Source: Amphibacillus sediminis NBRC 103570
GTDB taxonomy: Bacteria > Bacillota > Bacilli > Bacillales > Amphibacillaceae
Assembly: GCF_001552275.1 (NCBI RefSeq)
Contig: NZ_BCQW01000005.1
Location: 90,314 to 154,313, forward strand
Length of the DNA: 64,000 nucleotides
Direction: 5' to 3'
Shown piece after piece: positions 1-6,057 of the stretch. The position numbers and the translations under genes are program-made. A model generated the notes under the pieces. The model saw nothing but the letters and a program-made list of their open reading frames with translations. It ran no database searches and was not told where the DNA came from. Position 1 is the first letter of the stretch. Every line of letters starts with the position of its first letter.

Positions 1-207
1 AACCCGATATTGATTCGGGATGGATAAAAGCTCTCTTAATCTTGCTTCAGCATCAGCTATAATTTGAGCAAATAAATTAGACCGATGACTTAATTCCATC
101 ACTGACATTCCTGAGCCATTGTAGCTAAGTAATTCCGATTGAGCTTTTGCCAATACGTCCTTTGGTAATGCTGATGGACCAGCTGAAAAGTTATATACTG
201 TCTTCAC
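1..207 (-). CDS. serC: Phosphoserine aminotransferase, N-terminal part (runs off the left edge)
   Basis: PLP enzyme of serine biosynthesis that converts 3-phosphohydroxypyruvate to phosphoserine. Only the first 69 codons are inside the window. The N-terminal signature is clear: [11 protein letters not shown] near residue 5, followed by [13 protein letters not shown], both typical of SerC. The start is a GTG at 205-207; no ATG lies at the expected position, and a weak AGGTG about ten bases upstream could be the ribosome site. Upstream (rightward on this strand) lies repeat A1 rather than another gene, so this is probably the first gene of its unit. The family is certain from the motif; the rest of the gene cannot be seen. 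Confidence 0.9.
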   Translation of the reverse strand, partial: MKTVYNFSAGPSALPKDVLAKAQSELLSYNGSGMSVMELSHRSNLFAQIIADAEARLRELLSIPNQYRV

Positions 208-285
208 CTTATCACACACCTACTTTGTTAGATTTTCTGACAAACAATATCATAAGACATACGATTAAAAAGGCACGTGAGCTTT

Positions 286-480
286 TTTAATCAAATCAAA
301 TTCGCCTTGGTGTATTTGCGCCCAGGTTTTATCGAGCGTAGCTCGATATATTTCCCCTGAAACTTTGTGGCATCCGCCGGAGATTTTAACTTTATTCAGC
401 CGGGGTTTCGACCCTGAATACAAATAGGCATTCAGCTCACCACTTATAGAAGGGGGAGTCTTCTGCTGCATGAAGTTAAA
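286..480 (+). repeat. Dispersed repeat family A, copy A1 (complete)
   Basis: About 190 bp, best-preserved copy of family A. It runs from 'cgccttggtgtatttgcgcc' through a TATCGAGC/GCTCGATA hairpin, a GGCATCCGCCGGAG block and a TTCAG-GGGG-TTTCGACCC-CTGAA hairpin. It ends in a CCACTT/AAGGGGG-type hairpin and the conserved edge GAAGTTAA. It lies between serC (5' end) and repeat B1. An open frame on the minus strand across it follows the repeat and recurs elsewhere only as shadows, so I do not call it a gene. Confidence 0.8.
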
Positions 481-586
481 TCAACAGAACTTTGGTTGTT
501 AATGACGAATATTAATTGTGAATAGTTTATCAATATTCGGATTATTTTTCAAGGTGAATATTCTTAAAATTTTTACAACTTAAAAT

Positions 587-833
587 AAAGTGAAACTTCG
601 TTCAGTGGGGGCGACACATCGGAGGTGCTCGTGCAGACGTTGCGACACGACGTCGCGAACTTAGTCAGCTTTCTCTCTCACCAACTGAACGTTAGTTGAA
701 CCAATCGGGCCGTTACTGAATGTTGGATCTCCCATTTAGACATGGCGTGTTCCCTTATTTCTTTGAAGTGGGAGTCTTACAAAAGCCCTTCGACGGGGCG
801 AGTAATCGCAGCCCCAGCCAGTTATACTGCGAT
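587..833 (+). repeat. Dispersed repeat family B, copy B1 (complete)
   Basis: About 247 bp. It begins AAAGTGAAACTTCGTTCAGT and ends CAGTTATACTGCGAT. It contains several complementary blocks: GTTCAG..CTGAAC, ACGTTGCGACACGACGT, CTCCCATTT..AAGTGGGAG, and ATCGCAG near the end pairing with the terminal CTGCGAT. It fills most of the gene-free stretch between serC and the HAD gene. B1 carries a TGA within the short frame that stays open in several other copies. Confidence 0.82.
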
Positions 834-928
834 ATATTTTGCCACTACCTTTCACTCTAATATATTATGTAATTACATGTTATGATAAATGAAACAAGAT
901 AAATAAAGAAAGGTAATGAGCAAAGATA

Positions 929-1633
929 ATGAATACGATAATTTTCGATCTCGATGATACACTATATGATCAGATACGCCCTTTTAAAGAAGCCTTCTAT
1001 ACGGTTATATCTTCATCACTACCGGATCAATTAGTCAATCAAATTTATTTAGCTAGTCGCCACTATAGCGATGAAGTCTTTGAGCAAGAACAACAAGGTA
1101 TTATTTCTACATTAGATTTACAAATTTACCGAATAACTGCAGCTTGTAAGGAATTTGGTCTATCCATTTCAGCTGATCAAGCCATCGCCTTTCAAAACGC
1201 CTATCAATCTAATCAGAGGCAGATTAAGCTTTTCCTAGAAATCAACCAGCTCCTTGATCAGCTTACTCAAAAAAAAGTCCAATTGGCAGTCCTGACCAAC
1301 GGGAACACAGATCATCAAAAAATGAAATTTGAACAACTTGGCTTGTCAAAGTGGATAAAAGCTGAGTATTGTTTTATTTCTGGGGCAATTGGAACAGCCA
1401 AACCCACTATCGGTCCATTTCGGTATATCGAACAGTGCATGCCTATCGATCGAGAAAGCACTTGGTATGTCGGTGACACTTATCAAAATGATGTGGTTGG
1501 TGCAAAGCAGGCAGGTTGGAAAGCCATTTGGTTTAACCATAGACGAAGAGAGCAGCCGAAATCATCTTTTAAACCGGATCGAACCGTGACAAGCGCCAAA
1601 GCACTCTTAGACTACCTAACCCATATAACTTAA
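929..1633 (+). CDS. HAD-superfamily hydrolase (YjjG/5'-nucleotidase-like)
   Basis: Predicted cytoplasmic phosphatase of the HAD subfamily IA, 234 residues. All four HAD motifs are visible: nucleophile FDLDDTLYD at residues 6-14, motif II LTNGNTDH near 121, the motif III lysine in GTAKPTIGPF near 155, and motif IV YVGDTYQND near 180. An alpha-helical cap lies between motifs I and II. The length and motif spacing suit YjjG-type nucleotide or pyridoxal-phosphate phosphatases, but the substrate cannot be read from sequence. It stands alone between repeats B1 and A2, with a GAAAGG about 14 bases before the ATG as the only ribosome site. Confidence 0.88.
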   Translation: MNTIIFDLDDTLYDQIRPFKEAFYTVISSSLPDQLVNQIYLASRHYSDEVFEQEQQGIISTLDLQIYRITAACKEFGLSISADQAIAFQNAYQSNQRQIKLFLEINQLLDQLTQKKVQLAVLTNGNTDHQKMKFEQLGLSKWIKAEYCFISGAIGTAKPTIGPFRYIEQCMPIDRESTWYVGDTYQNDVVGAKQAGWKAIWFNHRRREQPKSSFKPDRTVTSAKALLDYLTHIT

Positions 1634-1713
1634 CCATTTTAGCTTTCACATTTAGTTATTGATAATTCAGCAACACACTGTGAGTAAGTTAAAGTCTGAT
1701 GATAGTTCTTTAG

Positions 1714-1753
1714 TCAAATGGAGTGTTGTGAATGGACAAACCACTTCATTTGA
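1714..1753. other. Imperfect inverted repeat downstream of the HAD gene
   Basis: TCAAATGGAGTG and CCACTTCATTTGA face each other about 14 bases apart. No T-run follows on either strand, so it is a weak terminator candidate at best. Confidence 0.35.
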
Positions 1754-1782
1754 CAAAGAACCGTGTATAAACAATCAATTAA

Positions 1783-1862
1783 GCCTTGGCTTATCTGCAC
1801 CCCAGATTTTATCGAGTTTCACTCGATAACTTTTCGCTGAAAACCTATGCATCCGCTTAAAT
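1783..1862 (+). repeat. Repeat family A, copy A2 (left part only)
   Basis: Carries CTTGGCTTATCTGCACCCCAG, the TATCGAGTTTCACTCGATA hairpin and a degraded GCATCCGC, then stops. It lies just downstream of the GNAT gene's 3' end. Confidence 0.65.
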
Positions 1863-1896
1863 GTACATACTCCATCTTCTCAATTATGCTCGTGCT

Positions 1897-2436
1897 TTAG
1901 TACTTTAAGGCACACCATTCATGGTCCAGCAGGCTCATTTCACACAAGTCAAAATATTGCCCATTCATTTTTCTGGCTTCTCTAAATAAGGCCTCCATTT
2001 GAAAGCCAGCCTTTTCATAACAGCTTATCGCGGCACGATTAAAGTCAAAAACTCGCAGACTAGCTCGATGCATGCCCCATTGATCAAAAATAAGCTGACA
2101 AGCTGCATGGATGATTTGCCGTCCGTAGCCTTTTCCACGATCACTCTGCTCACCGACTAAAACACGCGTTATCTGGGCACTGCCATGATCCTGATCTCGC
2201 CCACTTATTTGTAAATGCCCAATGACACGCCTTGAGTTCGAATCAATAACGCGATATATAAATCGGTTTCCATCAGGGCGATTTGCCCCATCTAAATATT
2301 TTTCTAATTGCTCCTTCGTCAATGGGTATTCAAATTCATGACCAGCCCATTGAAACAGAAACCGCTCAGACAAATCATTGTTCCAATCGATTAAAGTTTG
2401 AAAATCTACTTCGGTAAAAAACTCTAATATAACCAT
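1897..2436 (-). CDS. GNAT-family N-acetyltransferase (RimJ/RimL type)
   Basis: Acetyl-CoA-dependent N-acetyltransferase of 179 residues; the acceptor is unknown. Seen: IGHLQISG (beta strand 4), then VLVGEQSDRGKGYGRQ near residue 90, which contains the acetyl-CoA pyrophosphate loop (R/Q-x-x-G-x-G) as RGKGYG, then the C-terminal VFDFNRAAISCYEKAGF motif typical of ribosomal-protein-alanine or aminoglycoside-type acetyltransferases. The ATG at 2434-2436 follows a GGTGGTGATTGA leader. Its first eleven codons are repeated at 5915-5948 because of the 367-bp duplication; this copy is the intact one. It was probably the next gene downstream of the beta-mannosidase before the 2770-5914 block appeared. 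Confidence 0.88.
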   Translation of the reverse strand: MVILEFFTEVDFQTLIDWNNDLSERFLFQWAGHEFEYPLTKEQLEKYLDGANRPDGNRFIYRVIDSNSRRVIGHLQISGRDQDHGSAQITRVLVGEQSDRGKGYGRQIIHAACQLIFDQWGMHRASLRVFDFNRAAISCYEKAGFQMEALFREARKMNGQYFDLCEMSLLDHEWCALKY

Positions 2437-2491
2437 TCAATCACCACCAAGGCTTGATTTGTTTCACAAAATACTTGCTCTAACTGAACAA

Positions 2492-2528
2492 GGCAAGCTA
2501 CCTCCTTATCTCAAAATAGCTTGCCCCT
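2492..2528 (-). terminator. Duplicated hairpin of the beta-mannosidase 3' region, copy 1
   Basis: GGCAAGCTA and TAGCTTGCC are separated by 16 bases and followed on the minus strand by TTGTT. This is the same structure as at 6004-6037. Here it follows only a truncated mannosidase tail, so it may instead terminate reading from the 2817-3107 gene. Confidence 0.5.
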
Positions 2529-2545
2529 ATTATACTATAAGAAGA

Positions 2546-2769
2546 TCAGATCATTTCAAACATAGATTGACCATATACCTTAATCATCTTGTGATCAGTT
2601 GCGAAGCGTGGGAAGAACTGTACAGTTTTCACTTCGTTTGCTAGTAAATCAAAATAATTATCACTAAAGTAGCCTGCCATATTTGTTTCTAAGTAAATAT
2701 TTTTTGCAAACGCATTAGCTCTTACCTCAAAGGTAAAAGGTCGATCTGTTGGGGTAACTGTGATCTTAA
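2546..2769 (-). pseudogene. 3'-terminal fragment of the beta-mannosidase gene
   Basis: Duplicate of the last 74 codons of the gene at 6058-8565, including its stop codon at 2546-2548. It lacks everything upstream because the similarity ends at 2769. It has no start and no ribosome site, so it is a by-product of the duplication and not an expressed gene. Confidence 0.92.
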
Positions 2770-2816
2770 ACTCTCCAATTAATTAACGTAACGACAAGAT
2801 GAAGAAATCTATAATT

Positions 2817-3107
2817 CTATTTATTTTTCCAGATTTGCAATTTGTTTTTTTTACCTAATAAATATATTTTTTTTATCTTTTTATTTGTATTATCAAAATG
2901 AATATAGATATTGCTACTGTGCTTCCGAAATAGTGATATTCCTCCAATAATTTTTACTAATAAAATGTCATTCTTAATAGTTAATTTATATTTTTTAAAG
3001 TAATTAAACCCATCTCTAAATTCTGCTTTTATTACAATACTATTATTTGTAGTATTTAAACTAGTAATAATTATACTATTTGGATCTATAACTTTATTTA
3101 AAAACAT
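2817..3107 (-). CDS. 96-residue protein resembling the ectodomain of the neighbouring anti-sigma factor
   Basis: Small protein with no signal peptide, no membrane segment and many Lys/Asn/Ile codons (AT-rich). A good ribosome site (AGAGGAG, six bases before ATG) supports a real gene. Its second half, with ILLVKI, a gap, IYIHFDN, then KKIYLLGKKNKLQIWKN, lines up by eye with the C-terminal part of the anti-sigma protein at 4893-5480 (ILYIEL, FELEINED, LNKIFLKGETEGQYMLIWN). I infer that it is a stand-alone version of that sensor-like domain. What it binds is unknown. It sits downstream of the secreted protein gene on the same strand, 226 bases away, inside the duplicated-flank block. Confidence 0.62.
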   Translation of the reverse strand: MFLNKVIDPNSIIITSLNTTNNSIVIKAEFRDGFNYFKKYKLTIKNDILLVKIIGGISLFRKHSSNIYIHFDNTNKKIKKIYLLGKKNKLQIWKNK

Positions 3108-3333
3108 ATAGTTCTCCTCTACTATTTTAAGTAAAAGCTACGCTACTTTTACATCCTCTATTCATAAAGTTTATTAGATAATGGTAAATTTAAAAGTAGA
3201 GATTAGCTCATCTAGAACTAATTAATCTCTTGTCTATGCACTTCAGCTTGTTATCTTACTTTTTAATTACTCGGATCTAATATGTAAAACTAAATGACTA
3301 TAAAAGTATTGAATTCATAAAAAAGCAAATAGT

Positions 3334-4062
3334 TTATTTATATTTTTTACTAAGTGTAGTATTACTTTTTCCATTAGCATAGCGTACTGGATAATGAAAA
3401 GGCATCGATGCATTTGTTTTATAGCCACTCTTACTTTTTATTGAATTTACCAGTTTTTTAGGCGTAGCTGGTGTACCAGAACTTAGCTTAGTAGAGGAAA
3501 CCCCATTCCATAATTTCACTGCGAAATTAGCACAATTATTAGTTAGACTCCATTTATCATTATTGGTAATAAAATTATTAACAGTATTTAACTGGTTTTG
3601 TGTTAAACTCATTGTTAAAGAAACTCTTCCTCTATATGAAGATGAATTCTTCGACTGAAAATAGCTCTCTAGATTATAAAATATACCTTTCTTCGTCTTC
3701 CCACTATTGTTTAGTTTATTTCCAAAAGTACCTACAGAAACCGTTTTATTACGTTCAATCCCCGTTACCTTACCAACTCTTATTTTTGTATTATTGGTAT
3801 TAATATTTTTTATTGTTACCCAAGAATGCCCAGAGTAATTGCTACTAGAACTTTGGGAAGAACTTGCTACAGAAAAAATAGTTAATTGAGCTACATAAGG
3901 ATTATTTGGAATCTCAAATAATCGGACTAGTTTTTCTTCATCATCTAAATTAACATCATTATTAGCTGGTGATTCAGTAGATTCCGCACCAATAATTGTT
4001 ATAGATGAAAAAGATAGAAAAAAAACGAGGAAGAAAGAGAATAAAATTTTTGTTAGTTTCAC
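3334..4062 (-). CDS. Secreted protein with papain-like (NlpC/P60- or DUF4105-type) Cys/His pattern
   Basis: 242-residue exported protein. The signal peptide spans residues 1-26 (KLTKIL, a hydrophobic run, cleavage near IGAES). An acidic Asn-rich linker follows, then a domain with GHSWVTIKN near residue 78 and NNCANFAVKLWN near residue 175. The His and Cys in this permuted order recall NlpC/P60-superfamily hydrolases and the DUF4105 group, so a cell-wall or peptide hydrolase or acyltransferase is possible, but this is fold-level inference. The start is GTG, with AGGAGG eight bases upstream. It is divergent from the sigma gene across a 330-base gap, so it may be a target of that sigma factor. 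Codon use is AT-rich like its block. Confidence 0.6.
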   Translation of the reverse strand: MKLTKILFSFFLVFFLSFSSITIIGAESTESPANNDVNLDDEEKLVRLFEIPNNPYVAQLTIFSVASSSQSSSSNYSGHSWVTIKNINTNNTKIRVGKVTGIERNKTVSVGTFGNKLNNSGKTKKGIFYNLESYFQSKNSSSYRGRVSLTMSLTQNQLNTVNNFITNNDKWSLTNNCANFAVKLWNGVSSTKLSSGTPATPKKLVNSIKSKSGYKTNASMPFHYPVRYANGKSNTTLSKKYK

Positions 4063-4414
4063 TAAAATAACCTCCTATAATTTAAAAAAATCCCGATTTT
4101 GCATTTATTGGTAGTTATATTACTAGTTCGACTAAAATTATCAAAATCCTTTTAGCTAATATATAAAATATGTATATTTATAACATTTTTTTATTTAACA
4201 GGAAAAAATTAAGGAAAATGTGTTTTAAATTTGGAATCAAGTTATAATTGTAATTGATTACATTGTACAAAATTGTAATATCTAAGTATAAACATGATCA
4301 TAAATATAATGAATACCATAATCACAAATACGAAAGGAAGCAATAAAAAAATTCCCTTAAATTTGTAACGTATATAAATATTTTCGGATATATAGAGTGG
4401 AAGGAGGAGGAATT
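4063..4414. other. Divergent intergenic region between secreted protein and sigma factor
   Basis: Very AT-rich. TTATAATTG near 4242 and TATAAAATATG near 4160 could be minus-10 elements. Around 4247-4285 there are overlapping TTGTAAT/ATTACA repeats that could bind a regulator. I cannot name a clear ECF-type minus-35/minus-10 pair. The GGAGGAGGA at 4402-4411 is the ribosome site of the sigma gene. Confidence 0.4.
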
Positions 4415-4909
4415 TTGGTCGATGATATGTACAAAACCCATGTTAATACTGTTTTCAAATATTTAATGTGTCTTACTAATAACGTTGATTTATCTGAAGA
4501 GTTAACACAAGAGACGTTTTTTCAAGCTGTTAAGTCAATTCACCGTTTTAATGGAGAATGTAAAATATCAGTATGGCTTTGTCAAATAGCTAAGCATTCA
4601 TATTACAAATATTTAGAAAAAAATAAAAAATACAAACATGAAAAAATTGATGTCATATTTGACAGTACGGATAACACCACTCCTGAGACGGAATATATTA
4701 ATCAAGAGAACAAAATCAGTATATTCCATAAGATTCATCTACTTGATGAACCTTATAAAGAAGTCATATTATTAAGAGTTTTGGGCGGGTTAAGTTTTAA
4801 AGAAATTGGTGAGATACAAGGAAAGAACGAAAATTGGGCAAGAGTTATCTTTTATCGTGCAAAAAAAAAGATTAAGGAGGAAAAATATTATAATGAAGCA
4901 GAATTGTAA
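4415..4909 (+). CDS. ECF-type RNA polymerase sigma factor
   Basis: Extracytoplasmic-function sigma factor, about 164 residues. Region 2 is seen as YKTHVNTVFKYLMCL, then LSEELTQETFFQA, and region 4 as LDEPYKEVILLRVLGGLSFKEIGEIQG with its helix-turn-helix near the C-terminus. I chose the TTG at 4415 because the GGAGGAGGA just before it is the ribosome site. A GTG at 4397 would put that site inside the gene, and the ATG at 4427 is also possible. The last 17 bases overlap the anti-sigma gene, the usual arrangement of an ECF sigma with its own inhibitor. Target promoters are unknown. Confidence 0.9.
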   Translation: MVDDMYKTHVNTVFKYLMCLTNNVDLSEELTQETFFQAVKSIHRFNGECKISVWLCQIAKHSYYKYLEKNKKYKHEKIDVIFDSTDNTTPETEYINQENKISIFHKIHLLDEPYKEVILLRVLGGLSFKEIGEIQGKNENWARVIFYRAKKKIKEEKYYNEAEL

Positions 4910-5480
4910 AATTATTTTGGACTTAATGCCTTCGTATATTGAAGGTATTTTAACTAAGGAAAGTCAGAAACTAGTAGAAGAGCATATCCAATCATGTCAG
5001 TCATGTAGAGAGGTATTAGCTAGTATGGAAACTGACTTATCACTAAAAGATGAACAAGAAAGAATTATTAGACTAACATCTAAAAAGCCATATAAAAAAA
5101 TTAAAAATAGATTTCTATTACTTCTGTTTTCTTCAATCTTAATTTTAATAACTGTTGTATTTGGCGGCTATTTTTATATAACAAGAGCTACCTATAATGA
5201 GGTTAGTGTAGTTATTCATAATGTGGAAATTGACCAAACTTCAGCCTATATAGAAGGTTCATCTATTAATAGCAGTCCAGGATTTAGTCATTTTGAATAT
5301 TTTTTAGAAGATGGAATTTTGTATATTGAATTAAAATATACTCGTCTCACCGGTTCTAAAAGTAGTTCGGGCGACTTTGAGTTAGAAATTAATGAGGACT
5401 TTTCACTTTTGAATAAAATCTTCCTAAAGGGTGAAACAGAAGGACAATATATGCTAATTTGGAATCGGGATGATGAATAA
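4893..5480 (+). CDS. Membrane anti-sigma factor with zinc-finger (ZAS/zf-HC2) domain
   Basis: 195-residue single-pass inhibitor of the sigma factor encoded just upstream. The cytoplasmic ZAS domain has Cys5, then His31, Cys35 and Cys38 in HIQSCQSC, the usual zinc ligand pattern. A hydrophobic segment near residues 70-92 (FLLLLFSSILILI) spans the membrane. The remaining roughly 100 residues form an extracytoplasmic domain ending in IFLKGETEGQYMLIWN. The start is the ATG at 4893 with AAGGAGG at 4874-4880; an in-frame upstream extension would lie wholly within the sigma gene. The ectodomain resembles the separate 96-residue protein at 2817-3107. Confidence 0.88.
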   Translation: MKQNCKIILDLMPSYIEGILTKESQKLVEEHIQSCQSCREVLASMETDLSLKDEQERIIRLTSKKPYKKIKNRFLLLLFSSILILITVVFGGYFYITRATYNEVSVVIHNVEIDQTSAYIEGSSINSSPGFSHFEYFLEDGILYIELKYTRLTGSKSSSGDFELEINEDFSLLNKIFLKGETEGQYMLIWNRDDE

Positions 5481-5589
5481 GTTCAAAAATTAGAATACTT
5501 TATACTGTATATAGAGATAGTCCTAGATTAATTGTAAGCGATTTAACCTGGGATAGAGGTTGGGAGAAATGATCATTATATTTGCACTT

Positions 5590-5840
5590 TAGCGCAGTGT
5601 AACTGGCTGGGGCTGCGATTACTCGCCCCATCGAAGGGCTTTTGTAAGACTCCCATTTCAAGAAGTAAGGGAACACGTTATGTCTAAGTGGTAGATCCAA
5701 CAGCCAGTAACGGCCGGATTGGTTCAACTAACGTTCAGTAGGGGAGAGAGGATGCTGACTTAGTTCGAGACGTCGTGTCGCAACGTCTGCACGAGCACAT
5801 CCTATGCGTCGAAACCCCCGATGAACGAAGTTTCACTTTA
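5590..5840 (-). repeat. Repeat family B, copy B2 (complete)
   Basis: Complete copy in reverse orientation, from AGCGCAGTGTAACTGGC to GAACGAAGTTTCACTTTA. It follows the anti-sigma stop by about 110 bases and lies inside the block bracketed by the 367-bp repeats. Confidence 0.82.
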
Positions 5841-5852
5841 TTAATAGATATC

Positions 5853-5914
5853 CAATACGCCTTGGCGTATCTACGTCCAGATTTTTTCGAGTTTCACTCG
5901 TAATTTCAGTTGAT
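5853..5914 (+). repeat. Repeat family A, copy A3, cut at the duplication junction
   Basis: Left part of family A (CGCCTTGGCGTATCTACGTCC, then TTCGAGTTTCACTCG). It stops where direct-repeat copy 2 begins. Intact A copies read GAAAATCTG at this point, and the GNAT gene reads GAAAATCTA at the start of copy 1, so the join falls on a shared AATCT. Confidence 0.7.
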
Positions 5915-5948
5915 AATCTACTTCGGTAAAAAACTCTAATATAACCAT
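5915..5948 (-). pseudogene. 5' fragment of the GNAT acetyltransferase gene
   Basis: First eleven codons of the gene at 1897-2436, including its ATG and upstream leader, joined directly to truncated repeat A3. Translation started here would run into the repeat and yield no GNAT domain. Confidence 0.88.
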
Positions 5949-6003
5949 TCAATCACCACCAAGGCTTGATTTGTTTCACAAAATACTTGCTCTAACTGAA
6001 CAA

Positions 6004-6037
6004 GGCAAGCTACCTCCTTATCTCAAAATAGCTTGCC
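6004..6037 (-). terminator. Probable terminator hairpin downstream of the beta-mannosidase gene
   Basis: GGCAAGCTA / TAGCTTGCC stem with a 16-base loop, then TTGTTCAG on the minus strand. It lies 21-54 bases past the stop codon. The T-run is short, so termination may be partial. Confidence 0.55.
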
Positions 6038-6057
6038 CCTATTATACTATAAGAAGA

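Larger units (their letters stand above)
2403..2769. repeat. 367-bp direct repeat, copy 1
   Basis: Matches 5915-6281 base for base at a constant offset of 3512, with one difference that I can see (C at 2721, T at 6233). It contains the 5' end of the GNAT gene, the intergenic hairpin and the 3' end of the beta-mannosidase gene. With copy 2 it brackets the sigma/anti-sigma block at 2770-5914. Confidence 0.95.

Noticed and set aside
265..471. Minus-strand frame of 68 codons
   Set aside because: It is a translation of repeat A1; similar fragments recur wherever family A occurs, with frames broken elsewhere, and it has no ribosome site.
2459..2644. Identical 61-codon frames here and at 5971-6156
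   Set aside because: Identity comes from the 367-bp duplication; the frame runs antisense to the mannosidase 3' end and lacks a ribosome site.
5500..5727. Short frame (NQSGRYWLLDLP...) that stays open in several B repeats (B2, B4, B6, B8)
   Set aside because: Considered as a repeat-encoded peptide, but B1 has a stop, B3 a frameshift, B7 lacks it, and no ribosome site precedes it; structural pairing of the repeat explains the conservation.
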